Source: Siphonodentalium dalli
Taxonomy: Eukaryota > Mollusca > Scaphopoda > Gadilida > Siphonodentaliidae
Direction: 5' to 3'
Length of the DNA: 64,000 nt
NCBI GenBank assembly: GCA_032622095.1
Contig: CP136066.1
Span: forward strand, 46,100,911 to 46,164,910
The notes below the pieces were generated by a model. That model made no database searches, had not been told where the DNA came from, and worked only from the letters and a program-made list of their open reading frames with translations. Numbering within the stretch: position 1 is the first letter of the stretch; every line of letters begins with the position of its first letter. Shown piece after piece: positions 1-12,329 of this stretch. The position numbers and the translations under genes are program-made.

Positions 1-1835
1 TGCCCAAGTGTATAAATGACTGGAATAAACGCGATAAAAAATAAGAAACCTGAATTATGAATGTTTTCGACAATAACTAATTCCCAATCCGGTTAAAACC
101 CCAAAGTATTTTTTTACAGGGACACGATCATTAAATATCTTACAATGTCGACTCAGGTGCGAATGCAGTGAACTCCAATAAGATAAATACTTCAATTATA
201 TTGCGATGTCCAAAGCCTGTAGATGCGGCGATGTTAAAGAAAACGCATTTCATTATTTTTTCCAATGTCAATTGCATATTATTCCAAGAGTAGGACTTGC
301 TGAACAAGCTACTACGATTCAATATTTATTCAGTAAAAACTTTACTATTTGGAGATCCAAGCTTATCAAATTCCAATAATGAAGACATTTTCAAGTCTGT
401 CCAGATCTTTATAAGAGACACATCCCAGGATGAGAACATACGAATTTCAACAGCAGATGACTACTAGGAAAACAAAAAACAATAAACAATAACAATAATA
501 TTTCTGAGTATAGGACAACAGTCATAAACGCTCTATAGGAACATATTCACTGTCCTGCCACCTTACCATTGTTAAGGATGGATGCGCACAGCACACTTTA
601 AAGCAACTATATACTTTCGAACTATATGAATTCGAAGTTGGGAGAGACTAGCAACAATCAACCTTCACCATCATACACGTTAATGCCATATATAATTGTT
701 CAATGCCATGTTCATTTTTTTTTTATTTCACTTGAGTGTCTGGTGATCGGGAGAGACGTAGCATATAAGTGGCCCGCACTTGTTCTTCAATACCGTTGCC
801 GAATGTATGTATTTATATGCATAATATATATGGCGAATAAATATGTTTAAAACAATCGACCTGTAAATATTTTTTTTAATGTTTCCGGACCCCTGTGTGG
901 CAGAACGATCCGAGAACACAAAATGTGTAATTCTATAATGCGTTATTTTCAAACGGAATTGTTTCAAAAGAATAGTGGTGGTTTGCTTCCTGTTAACACG
1001 TTAGTATTAAAGCATTGGTGTATACCCATAGATTCGATGTCGATGACAATATTGAAAGAAATATGAAGATTCAGAAAGGCAAATAAGATCTGTATAGTCT
1101 GATACGAGCATTATATTATGTGGATGAGTAAGACTTTTGCTGATAATAGGACGTGTTCTTTATGCAGGATCGTGAGAATGTACGACGATTTAGACTTTTC
1201 CGTCAGACTTCCATTTATGGTCCAGCTGTAAAGGTGTATAAAGTAACACTGGCACCTCATTTCTATCCACGGTAAAATACAAAGACGCGTCAACGTCATT
1301 GTTGAGACGTCATTGTTGAGACTTCTTTTCACGTACGTCGACACTGATCCTTCAAAAGATTCAACCGTCGTAAAACACAAAGAATATCGGATACAGTTTA
1401 AGATCAAGAAATTTTATTTGGACATCTGGGAAATGTCTCTTTGTACATTATTTCAACATATCGTTTTTTGTGTGGAACTATTATAACGCCGTCGGATGAT
1501 TAAAGTTATCACCAAAGGTCGTCCAGTGCAGGCTTTCAACAATCTGATGACTACTGGCCTTTAAACCGGTTTAACCGCAGGAAGAATAGTTATTTCACCA
1601 AACCTTGGGTGTTTATTTCACAGTGGTTTCTGAAATGATCTGTGTGTCGACAGAGAACACATGCAGGATTAGTGTAAATGTTAGCCCAAACTACATTTCG
1701 AAGTAACGACGGCTTTGTTGTTTATTTCGAGGAATAATACCGCATCAGATGAATTCAGCCCAAATATATTGACAGGTGTCGAGGGTATAACTCTATACTG
1801 AGCAATAAAAAAGTAATATAATAAATACCGAGTAT
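1..1835. other. Intergenic, no gene recognised
   Basis: AT-rich sequence with only short open frames (none above 100 codons) and no recognisable protein motif. A short local duplication of a cattgttgagac motif lies near 1300-1322. I see no RNA gene or clear element boundary. Confidence 0.6.
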
Positions 1836-2435
1836 ATTTAATTTAACGCCAATGGGTCGTTTATGTGCGTTTAAGAGTGTATTTATGCCTAAAGCAAAGT
1901 GAAATAACGATCTTAAAATGAATTGGCCGGTATATTTTATTAGTTATCAGGGTTATCAGGGTCGTAGTTGCATAAATTTCAATATATCTTATTTTTATGC
2001 TAAGATAATTGCGTGGTTATCTGTTATGGCTTGATCGGTATTGAGGTTAACACAAATCCCATATATGGAAATTCCAAATATGGAAATTGACTTGTGCATG
2101 CGCAAAACAGATACAATGGTCTTACTAAAAACGAAGCAATAAACGATTGATAACAAGAAACACCGACCCAGTTAAATAACGACATTAGATGGCGGTGTAT
2201 TGCGTCTTTAAGAGTGTGTTGGTGTCTAAATCATGTGATTAACTAATTAAAAATTATTTCGCCTACATATTTCGATAATTATCAGGTCCGCAGTTCGATC
2301 ATGAAACATTATTTCTCACTTGTATGTTAAGACTTTAATTGCTTGGTAATTATTGAGATTGCAGTTTCCTTATATGGCAACTCCTTATTTGGAAGTTTCT
2401 TGCGCATGCGCAGAAATGAGAGAATTCCATGAAGA
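1836..2435 (+). repeat. Two diverged tandem copies, about 310-340 bp period
   Basis: The segment around 1840-2110 recurs at about 2174-2420. Shared landmarks in the same order are a taagagtgt motif (about 1872 and 2209), a ttatcagg motif, paired tatggaaatt-like words, and a gcatgcgca motif (about 2095 and 2404). The copies are strongly diverged. No coding potential is seen. Confidence 0.5.
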
Positions 2436-3438
2436 CGTCGCCATTTTTTTATTAGTCCAGGCAGAGAAATTTATATTGACTTGTTTCATTTATTTAATTT
2501 ATGATGGCGATGTTATTTGATCAATAATAGTCAATTTTGTGTTGATAACACGATGGTAATATCAGTTCTGCAAATATCCATCGCACCTGCGAAGTTGATT
2601 TGTATAATCGCAGATTTCAATGACCCTTTGTTCTGTTACTATTACTAGTTGGCGTGTTTGGTCCTACTAAACAACGAACACAAACGAACATAAACGAACA
2701 CAGGTCCAAAAAGCGGAGTAGAAGGGTGAAATTTGGTTTGTGGGTGCGTGTGGGTCCATTCTATGTGTATGTGTTGTTATTTCCAACTTTGATGACTTAT
2801 TTTTTGAGTTATTAGCATTATTTTAATACAAAACTACTGAACAACGAACACAAACGAACATAAGATTAGCGGCAGTGCAGAGGCTATCATGCAGGTGTTA
2901 ATTAACTACGGCTCACTCTGTCTTCTTGATTGTCAATTTTATCACTGATGGCAATAAAAACACGGGGAAACATCAGATATCGACGTTTTAATCCATAGCT
3001 AACATAACATTTGAGTGAATGTGAGTGAGTCATTGTAAAATTGTCAGACTCTGAGATGACTATATATATTTTCTCAGTCTCGGAGATCACTCTGGTATAT
3101 GCTATTTCGGCTTGCTTTCCTGATACACGCATACGCTATGTACCAGGCATCTTAAGGAAAATCTCAATCGTAATTTAAGTAATACGGACATTGATAAAAC
3201 TGTCAATAAGATGGAAAAGTATTCAATAGCGAGAGCAGCTTGGTAACAATAGAAAACAAAATCATTTATGACGAAATACAGACAGACATAATTGACAAAT
3301 ATATGTGACAACAGACGATACCTTACATTTATGGAAAGACTAAAGACGAAAGTTTTCAATGCTAGAAAACAAAATTCAACAATTCCGAAATGTTGGACAA
3401 ATAACAATTATGAAAGCATTAAACGTGCGGGAGTCCTT
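2436..3438. other. Intergenic, short duplicated motif
   Basis: The word acaacgaacacaaacgaac occurs at about 2673 and again at about 2840, flanked by unrelated sequence, so a fragment was copied over a short distance. The rest is AT-rich, with minus-strand frames up to 101 codons that show no recognisable domain. Confidence 0.45.
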
Positions 3439-3897
3439 GGCAGTGGGTATATGCTGTGAAAATATTTCCAACGGTAAAAAACCGACACAAAAAGGAAAAT
3501 GTAGACATACTTTGTCCGTATACAAATAAGAAATATCGCATAAACAGTATGTTATTGTCATATGTTTGACCATTGTGTAAACAAAAGCATAAACAGTTAC
3601 TTTCCTGGTGTTTGTTTATATTATGATGGTAAACATAAAGAGCGTTCTTTGTTGCTGAATTCCTGAACTGGAACTAATAAAGAGCGTTTATATCATTTGT
3701 GTGTGATTAGCCAGTAACACGTACTGTGCTGTCTTCTGTAACACAATCAGGTTCTTGCTTAGGTAACATATAGTAGGTATTTATGATAGCATGCTGTTTA
3801 CACGATGAACGAAACTGTATGCGTTTTAGTGTTTTTATGTTTACGGTGATTGGAACAAATATGAATATTTTCGACAACTAAGGCCTCCCGTGCCTTT
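3439..3897 (+). repeat. Dispersed repeat, copy 1 (matches 60811-61287)
   Basis: About 460 bp align in the same orientation with 60811-61287, including the words ccgtatacaaataagaaat, cataaacagtatgttattg, aaagagcgttt, cttctgtaacacaatcagg and gaatattttcgacaactaa. The copies differ by scattered substitutions and small indels. No coding potential is retained, so this is a dispersed non-coding repeat of unknown class. Confidence 0.8.
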
Positions 3898-4261
3898 AAT
3901 GATATAATTAACAAAAAAATTGACTGAGTTTACAGACAATTTAAATGAAACAGTCACTGACCAACGGCGTGACATTCGAGTGGAGGGGATTTTACTTTAT
4001 CAGGCATTGCATCATCTTTGGAAGTGAGACATGAAATTTGAACAAATATGACGACCGAACAACGAGACTAACTAATGCGAAGATTTCTTAATTTTGTGAG
4101 TGACAATTCCAAATTCCAAACTTCAACTGACGACAATTAACTATACCAAAAACTACCGCTCTCGCAAAAAACCTGGACAAAAAAAGGAAAGAGTGAAGGC
4201 ATCAAAAACCAAGACGATCACCAATAAACGACAGAAAGTTAGCATATAGTATGCAAATATA
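3898..4261. other. Intergenic, nothing recognised
   Basis: AT-rich spacer between a dispersed repeat and a palindromic MITE. No open frame or repeat structure stands out. Confidence 0.5.
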
Positions 4262-4590
4262 CATAGAGGATCTCACATGAGTTTCTATTTTATACGGAAT
4301 TTATCAACCGAGTTCACTAAATTCGATTTGAGCCGAGGTTTACCGAGGCTCAAATGGAATTTAGTGGACGAGGTTGATAAATTACGTATAAAATAGAACG
4401 AGTTTGAGATACCTTTTATCACATGGTCATATAATCGCTTAAATTGTATCGAAAACAACAATAATTAACAGAGAACTTTGTCCTAAAGAGCAGCGTGACG
4501 TCATTGCACTCGACGATATTACACGTGTCTATTACGCTCGAATATTACATAGGAAAATAGTGCTAATCATGTGATAAAATAACATATAGA
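4262..4590 (-). mobile_element. Palindromic MITE, copy 1
   Basis: Reverse-orientation copy of the family found at 58431-59348. It holds a long internal palindrome (about 4300-4385) in which an arm reading tttatcaacc...actaaattcgatttgagcc is mirrored by ggctcaaatggaatttagtgg...ggttgataaa. The outer part has the gatctcacatgag word and a cgtgacgtcattgcac word, also present in the other copies. It encodes no protein and would fold into a strong cruciform or hairpin. Confidence 0.75.
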
Positions 4591-4930
4591 CTTCTTGGAT
4601 TCATATCAAATAAGTGCATTACTTGATTTTAATGATTTAGATAATGCAACATTTTGCTGGAGCCATTTTCATCCATGCACTGATTTAAGGAGAACAAACT
4701 CTGCCCATCGTTCCGCCGGAGTGTGATTGCTAAATTTACTCAAATTACTGGAGCCTCTGATTTTTTTTTTTCGCGATTTAGATTTACAAATCAAAATAAT
4801 TCAAATTCCAAACAAATCTTTTTCTTTCAACAAAATTTTTCTCCATTCACTATTTGTTATACTGATAATAATATTGTATTGTTTTGCCTTACATGTTAGT
4901 GTATATCTGATTCAGAATCAGTCAATCACC

Positions 4931-6196
4931 ATGGTCAGAGCTGTGAGGGCAAATTTACACCAGGGCTGCCAACAGTTTTCACCTTTTAATGGTGTTCAGT
5001 GTACAGCAATTGCTTTGGTAGCATTGTTATTTTTTTCATCTGGCCGGATCAACGATAAAAACTAAAATGATCAACTTGTGAACATTGATGCATATGATTT
5101 GGATGGACTGTTAGAACAGGGAACGATTTTGTATGCGCAGTTAGTTCAAAGTGTACATAGGGACATTCTAAATTCAAACACTGGATATCTTGGACATTAT
5201 CATTTGCCCGAAAATTTAGACCTGTTTAACAATATTTTCCACATCCGATATGTTCGCGACCAATTTTATGGTGTTGTAAATGGGGATATAGACAGCGTTT
5301 TTGGGCAACAATCGTTTCTTGAATCATTGATTTCAGCATCAAGTCTTAGTGAATTTCACATTATAACATTTGGAGACATCACTGTTAGCTTTTATATTGA
5401 CAGACCAAGAAATATATTTACAATGTTTGACTCTCATCAACGAGATTTGTTAGGACGAACTTCATCTGGAGGTACAGCAGTTTTGTTGAATTTTGAGTCC
5501 TTTGATGAACTTATTCTGCACGTGTTTGATAATTATGCAGGGAATTGTTTTGAGATCACTCCTATTATAACACAGACAGTGACAGCTATTGGAAGAATTG
5601 AAAGTGGGCCGTTTATGATTGATTCAGCGGTGAGCACCACAGCCGATAACAATTTCAAAACAAAGGGAAATGTTGGTATAGATGTAACTGTTGAAGCATG
5701 TCAAGAAAGTATAATTGAGCAATGGCAGGTGAAGAGTGCGAATCAGAGTTGTGCTATGCAAGTTCAGACAAATCAATTTGTGTGTGTTGAAAGCAAATTT
5801 CGGGATAGTGTTAAGAATAATACTAGTGGTGTACATGTATGGGCTAGCGGTACATGTAGTGATCACCAATATACTTCAATCTCGTTAAAGAAGTGCTCCA
5901 AACGTTTAAGTAAGAAAAACGATGCTTTACAACAGAATGTTAATGTAGTCTTAAATGCTTCGGTGGACAATGATCGAAATGTTCTGTCAACAAATTTGTA
6001 TGGTGTTATGTATGACACAAATGTGCCGTATCTTACATGTAATCCAAATATCCCATATACTGTCGCATCATGTGAAGTGTATGACGATCATGTGGTTGCT
6101 GCCAGAAATCGAGCAGACTTACTCCGGATTAATAAATATCATTGTTATGGTACATGTAGTACAACCAATCAAAGGAAAAAAAACAACAAAGGTTAA
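4931..6196 (+). pseudogene. Helitron N-terminal C76-like papain-fold cysteine protease domain
   Basis: The ATG at 4931 sits in a strong Kozak context (caccATGG) and opens the frame. Residues GVQCTAIAL near the N terminus look like the catalytic-Cys helix of the papain-fold C76-like protease family. FDSHQRD at about 5430-5450 looks like the Asp-His part of the active site, followed by a GGTAVLL strand typical of the family. Such domains occur at the N terminus of some invertebrate Helitron/Pif1-type replicases. A TAA at 5063-5065 interrupts the frame, which continues in phase on both sides. The C-terminal 200 codons are a Cys-containing linker. The frame is lost at an A-run near 6175. The family assignment rests on motif spacing and is inferred. 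Confidence 0.7.
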
Positions 6197-7264
6197 TCCA
6201 GTACAGTTTGATATTGACTGTAGTAATCAGATATTGCCAATCAAGTGCGTTCCAATTGATCACACTTCCATATCATTGTGTATTGACCTAGACAATTACA
6301 TGAATTTCATTCACCTGTTTCATTTATTTACTCTGTATCGGACAGTTCCACACCTCCAGTGTCTTTTATTATTGAAGTTGACACTTGGGTAGATCTATTA
6401 AATTTAGATTATGTGTCTGATGTTAATCACAATGTTGAATATGAGTGTGCAATACGAGAGCGTGCTGATTTTGAATGTGGTATGTGTTGTAAATTCTTGT
6501 TCTCTAATCAAGTGTCAACGGTTCCATGGCACATTTGCGATGATGTTTTGGATAATTTGGAAATTGCTAGGGATTCATCTTTGTGTCGTAAATGCCACAG
6601 GTCTTGCGGACATGTAATTCCAATCTTACATAAGAAATTGAATTGTCTTTATGTTGGAATTATTCCATCGGAGTTGAAAGATTTATCTTTTCTTGAAAAA
6701 AAAATTGATTTCAAAAATCCATGTTTTCATGACGATTATTGTTTTGCCAGGTGGTCAATATGCTGAACAAGGACTAGTGGTTCACTTACAGGCAAACATT
6801 AACGATATTGCTTCTAAAATACCATGCGATTTTGATCAATGTCCATATCTTGAAGTTATGTTTAAAAACATAATGATTCTGTATATGTCCACCGCAATAA
6901 AGTTTCAAGTGGGAAATTGAGAGATGCATTAATGTGGCTTAAACATAACAATTATCTGTATCAGGATATCGTTCTGAATATGTTGGAGGATCTTTTTGGT
7001 GATTTTGTTTTTCCTTCTGAAGCCAAGTCCAATTCCAATTATACATGCATTGAAAGTATTGGCGATAATTTAGATATAGCATCAATGTGTTTAGAACAAG
7101 ATGCTATGGTTGATGTAGGTGTGCAAGGAAAGTCATACTGTAATATTGATGATATTGTTGGCACAAATCTGAAAATTGATGTTTGTGATTCAGACGGACC
7201 GATAGACATATTGGATCTGGCTTCAGGTGAGGAGGAGGCTTTTCCGTGGTTGTTCCCATATTGA
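6197..7264 (+). pseudogene. Helitron replicase middle region, frameshifted
   Basis: Three overlapping frame pieces continue the replicase. A Cys-rich part (CGMCCKFLF, CRKCHRSC, about 6478-6610) fits the zinc-binding segment upstream of the Helitron N domain. LPGGQYAEQGLVVHLQANIN (about 6745-6805) matches the conserved block preceding that domain. A final piece ends in GEEEAFPWLFPY, which in intact elements continues with Gly-Lys. Here a TGA at 7262-7264 stands where GGA would be expected. At least three frame changes are needed to read through. Confidence 0.7.
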
Positions 7265-7365
7265 AAATATGGTTTGAATTTTGAGCGCCCAGAAAAACTG
7301 GGAGTTTTTTTTATTATTTTAAGACACGACTATTTGACTCAAGTGGTATATTCAAGAAAGATATT

Positions 7366-8679
7366 ATGTATCTCCTGCATTCAGCTATAGTATATGACAT
7401 GTCGCAAATGAAACAAAGTGCACATATCCACATGAAAATTCTTAGACAAAGTACAGACAGATCAAAGTATGTGCCAGTAAATGTTGGTGATATTTCAAGT
7501 ATTCATGAAAATCCAGATATTCTGGACAATTCTTACATGTTTATGAAAAACATCAAAGGAACTGTGCCTTACTTTAAGAATTTACTTTTGGATTTATTGG
7601 CAATGTTCAAATGTTTAGGCCCTCCGACACTTTTTATGACTTTGACAGCAGATGATTTACATTGGCCTGAACTTGGCATGACTCTTGAAGGAATTGATTT
7701 CCAGGAAGCATTTGGTAAATCTTTCCAATTTTCTATGCGAAATGATCTTTTATTAACTGCTACTCATTTTGAAAGAATATTTTCTGCAATATTGAAACAT
7801 GTGATTTGTGGAAAATATAGTCATGTTGGATTAGTTGTGGATTACTGGGGTCGGTGTGAATTTCAGAACCGTGGTAGTCCTCATATACATATTTATTTTT
7901 GGATAGATAATATCCCACAAAATATTAATGATAACACAGCTGATGAAATCATTTATTTTATAAACAAAGTGATTAGTTCTAATATTCCTGATCGAAATGT
8001 GGACCCAGAGCTGCATTCTCTTGTAGTTAGGTTACAGCCACATACACATTCAAAATATTGCACAAAGATTGCTTCGTGTCGTTTCGGTTTTCCGAGAAAT
8101 TCAAATAATAAAACAAAACTGTTGTCGCATCTAAAGTATTCAAAGAGGCGTCAGAAATTATATGAAACTGAGCGTCATGAAAACAGCACTTTCATTAATG
8201 ATTACAATCCTGTTATTTTGCGACACCGGCGAGCTAATATGGATATACAATTAATACAGGATGCAGATGCAGCAGCTTATTATGTTTGTGCGTATATATG
8301 TAAATCAGAACCAGATGATCTGAAACATGCACTTGGTAAATTAATCAATGGTGTTTTCAAAAAAACAAATCTGACAAAATTGTCTCGCCTTTATCGTATA
8401 GGATCTTGTATTCTTAAACATAGAATAATGAGTGCACAGGAAGCTGCATACAGAATGGGATCACTGAAACTTTTTCACTCTTCAAGAGCTGTTGTTTATT
8501 TCAATGTTAGACTACCACATAAAGGTTTAAAAATCTTAAAAAGCAAATCTGAACTCGAAGAGATGAATGGTACGAGTTCTGACGTGTTCCACACTAACAT
8601 TTTGCATATCTACAATAGATTATTGAAATCAATAATTTGCAGGACAATTCACATAGCTGAATTATTATATGCTAAATAG
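7366..8679 (+). pseudogene. Helitron Rep (HUH endonuclease) domain
   Basis: A 437-codon open stretch. GPPTLFMTLTADDLHWPEL (about 7618-7675) is the Helitron-like N-terminal signature. RGSPHIHIYFW (HIH at 7882-7890) is the HUH metal-binding motif. AYYVCAYICK (about 8275-8304) supplies the catalytic tyrosines and lysine of the Rep nickase. MSAQEAAYRMGS (about 8428-8463) is the conserved block before the helicase. In intact elements Rep nicks and joins single-stranded DNA during rolling-circle transposition. The frame ends at a TAG at 8677 with no helicase downstream. This is the best preserved part of the element, though it has no usable start of its own. Confidence 0.85.
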
Positions 8680-9089
8680 TTTATGGGTGACCTGATGCAT
8701 GCATCTTAGTTTTCTTGTTCTTATATGGCTGTTAGGCGGCCGCCGTTGTCTGGTTGCATACGGCTATAGTATATCGTATTGATAGTTCTCAAAGTTTGTT
8801 GATTCCGGCGTTGACAGTGCACTACCAATATGATGTGTACTGTCATAGATATAGCGAGGGTATTGCTATGGCCACCAGGTGAGCTGTATACAGTCCAATT
8901 AGTGGCTTGCCAATATCCCTGCATACTTGTAACGGTGTTTCGCGTTCCCGAAAGTTTCCAAACACATGCGAATTTCGAATGCCTGTGTTGATGAAATGTT
9001 CAGAAAAACATCCTATATATTGTATAGCACTGTGGGTGACTACAAATGAAATATGTTCTGCTAACAATAATATGTAACTATATATATTA
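8680..9089. other. Spacer between two Helitron remnants
   Basis: Short frames only, no motif recognised. The helicase of the upstream element is not found here on either strand. Confidence 0.5.
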
Positions 9090-9660
9090 CTAGCAGGGTT
9101 ACCCGGCGTTGCCCAGGTTAAAGTGATGTGAAACCCTCTGCGTGCTGTGGATATTTGGTGGGAATAGACACAGGGGCCTGTAACGCGCTACGCTGTCCGC
9201 CCCCTTTTGCGCTGCCCGTATACGCCGCTTCTATATACGCGGCTGCTTCACGTTTATGGTAATATAATAGAGACAATGGGAACTGTAGGTATTCCCCGTT
9301 TTACCATCGCTCGGGAATTGGACAAATTTAGCCCATTTACCAGAGTAATGCTATCGATATAGCCACGGATGTGTCAGCGAAGGATTCATCTTTCAATCAA
9401 TACCACAAGCTCCCCTCAGAACCATTTATATCCATAGCATTTGATACTTTTTTTTACCACCGAATATTATCTCCGGAGAGCGTAAATTTCCAGATTGATC
9501 CAACTCAGGAGCAATGGCCGATATGTTCCTCTGAATTCACCCCCATACAGTTTACTATAATTAAAAATCGGTCAAACGATCAACTAAACATATAGAGCTC
9601 AGTGATTTCTTGTCGGCTAATAATTTATTTACTCATACAAATCAACACATCGTCAGTAAA

Positions 9661-9911
9661 CAATTTTTATAGAGGCGAAATCTGTCGATAATTCTAATTT
9701 TTTTTCATTATATTTTTACGATTCAGGCAGCTCCTCATTTTAATATCCATCACGACCTGACCTTTCCACGCCTGCCATAGTAGAAACAGCCAATCACCGC
9801 TCAGTATTATAATCGAGGTCAGGTCGTAATGAATATTAAAATGAGGAGCTGCATGAAAATAATGAAAACAAAATTAGAATTATCGACAGATTTCGCCTCT
9901 ATAAAAATTGT
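9661..9911. repeat. Foldback element nested in Helitron A
   Basis: Arms 9661-9763 and 9816-9911 are inverted copies: gcagctcctcattttaatat with cgacctgacct on the left, aggtcaggtcg with atattaaaatgaggagctgc on the right. The flanking attctaattt and gaggcgaaatctgtcgataa words are also mirrored. The loop is about 50 bp. It is a palindromic MITE-like insertion inside the Helitron. Confidence 0.8.
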
Positions 9912-10779
9912 TCCACCAATAATGAAGTATTTATTTATTTACAATTGCGTATACGTCAGACGTTATGACATGACACATGAACATCATAAACATATTAGTT
10001 CGCAAAAATAAAAGACGACAATTAGGTTTTACATATACAGAGATGTATCAATCAATCAATCTAGTGGGTTAGACTAAGATTTTGAGGGCACCTGGCTATC
10101 ATATCTCCGTGAAGATACAGTTGTTTTAAAGAAATGTCCAGGTGCTCCTCTGTTCATGGCGCTATATATTGGCGAAAATTTTATAGTTTAAACGAAATGT
10201 TGCTATGCACGTATATCAGCTACATGAGTGGTTTATTGTAAATTTTTGTGTGGAAACTATATTGAATGGAACAGACTCAATTGTGTTATAATATATATAT
10301 GATCCATTCTAATATGCAATCCTCTGACGGTTCGAGGTCTCCCAGTTTGCAAGAACATGTGTATATCTTAAATAAAATGACAAATATACGGTTGATACTT
10401 TCTTCTATGTATCCGGATTGCTAGCTCATTATACGATTTAACGCGCACGATTTGAAAACAAGGTGTATGAATGTGATGGTAATTGGCACTAACCATTTCT
10501 TTTTATCAGTTTTTGGTGACCCTCCTGTCCTATTTCAGACTGAAGCGGTGCCACTTTTGTCATCACTAAACCACACACTTAGACTCATTATGAAATGCAT
10601 ATATATACAACTGGTGAAAATTGGCGAGTATACATCAAATTTAGGGCCCACATGTATCTCTCCAATACGGCACCAATTTGGCGTATCTAAACCACAAGAT
10701 TATATTCCTCGTATCACGGAGAAGAATATGTATCAATCTGGTGGAAATCTGTTTATCTTTTTTGTCTCCCTCTCACCTT

Positions 10780-12180
10780 CTATGCATCCCTGACTCGAAT
10801 GGCTTCACTTGTGACATCCTTAAACCACACAATTAGACTCCTGATATCATGGAGATGATTATTTATAAGCTAATCGGCGACTGAACAAATGTTGATCAAA
10901 TTTAATGCCCACTCCACCCCACCCCCATCTCTCACACAAACAGCACCAATATGGCGTCTGTAAATCACACGATTAGACTCCTCATATCATGGATAAGAAT
11001 GTGTATCACTTTGGTGGAAATTGGCGCTAAAAATATTGCGTATCAATTTTGGTGCCCTCTGCCTTTCAATGCACCCCTGACTCGAATGATGCCACTTTTG
11101 ACAGATTCAAGCCACATCATTAGACTCCTCATACCATGGGAATGATATTGTATAAGTGTGGTGGCAACCGGCGACTGAATCCATTCTTATCAAATTTAGT
11201 GCCCCCCCCACAATTTTTCATCCAAATTACAGCAATTTGGCGTCTTTAAATTACATAATAGATTCATTGTATCATGGAGAAGAATATATATCAATTTGGT
11301 GGAAATCGGCGCTAAAATTAGTTTTTATAAATTTTGGTTCCCCTCTCCCCTTCCGTGCATCCCTGACGCGAACGGCGCCATTTTTGACATATATAAACCA
11401 CACCATTAGATGCCTCATATCATTGGAATGATTATATATAAGTTTCATGTCAATCGGCGACAAATGTGTTTTCTGCCCCTCCCCTGTTCTGCCCCTAATA
11501 ATAACGACGTCACTTTAAAACATTCTAACCCACACCATTATCTTTCTTGAAAAAGTTACCGCTAGTAGACCCCGTTGGTGTCATCTAGGTGGCCACTCGG
11601 CGCTAAAATTAGTTTTATCAATGTCGGTGCCCTCTCCCCTTCCGTGCATCCCTGACTCGAACGGCACCACTTTTGAAATATTTAATCCACACTATTAGAT
11701 TCCTTATATCATGGGGATGATTATATATAAGTTTCGTGGCAATCGACGACAAAACATATTTCTGCCCCTCCCTTTTCTGCCCCTGACAACCACGGCGTCA
11801 CTTTAGAACATTCTAACCCACACCATTATCTTTCTTGTGAAAAGTTACAGCTAGTAGACCCCTTTGGTGCCATCTAGATCGCCCCTCGGCGCTAAAATTA
11901 GTTTGATCAATTTTGGTGCCCCTCTCCCCCTCCGTCCATCCCTGACTCGAACGGTGCCACATTTGACATATATAAACCACACTATTAGATTCCTTATATC
12001 ATGGGGATGATTATATATAAGTTTCGTGGCAATCGGCGACAAAAAATATTTATGCCTCTCCCTTTTTCTGCCCCTGACAACAACGGCGTCACTTTAGAAT
12101 ATTCTAACCCGCACCATTATCTTTCTCGTAAAAGTTACCCCTAGTAGACCCCGTTGGTGCCATCTAGATGGTCCCCTGTG
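10780..12180 (-). repeat. Alternating ~145-bp tandem units inside Helitron A
   Basis: About ten diverged units occur at roughly 145-bp spacing. A-type units carry cctgactcgaacgg followed by cacttttgac; B-type units carry an acggcgtcacttta word. They alternate, giving a higher-order period near 290 bp. For example, the word cattctaaccc recurs near 11520, 11811 and 12102. The same unit type fills 49000-50600 in Helitron B. Short frames here share residues such as VRVRDXRXGRG only because they lie on repeated DNA. Confidence 0.75.
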
Positions 12181-12329
12181 AATTTCTACAGAACACAGAC
12201 AGACGGACAGACAGACATACATTCGCAAATATAGATATAGATTAATGCTGCAGATAATAATAGTAGCTATATCATTTATGACACAATTTTTCCAGTTCCT
12301 CAAAACCAGTTGTAAACTTTACGACATCT

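Larger units (their letters stand above)
4931..8679 (+). mobile_element. Decayed autonomous Helitron-like element, 5' half
   Basis: A chain of plus-strand fragments reads in the order expected for a Helitron replicase up to the end of the Rep domain: a cysteine-protease domain, a linker, a Cys-rich segment, the Helitron N-terminal region and the HUH Rep domain. The SF1/Pif1-type helicase that normally follows is absent, and unrelated sequence begins after about 8680. At least two nonsense codons (5063-5065, 7262-7264) and several frameshifts (about 6175, 6300-6360, 6740, 6900, 7300) show it is dead. No terminal sequences could be assigned. Confidence 0.85.
9090..12241 (-). mobile_element. Non-autonomous Helitron A (about 3.15 kb, minus strand)
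   Basis: Read on the minus strand, it starts A|TC at 12241 (TCTATATCTATATTTGCG, then CTGTCTGTCTG-rich sequence). It ends at 9090 in a hairpin (ACCTGG loop CCGGGT, one G-T wobble) followed by CTAG|T, the hallmarks of Helitron termini. The same ends and interior occur in inverse orientation at 48870-51393. The interior is an alternating array of about 145-bp units. No replicase is encoded, so mobility would need Rep-helicase supplied in trans. Confidence 0.8.

Noticed and set aside
10325-10345. tRNA B-box-like word ggttcgaggtc
   Set aside because: No A box at the right distance and no cloverleaf; it lies inside Helitron A.
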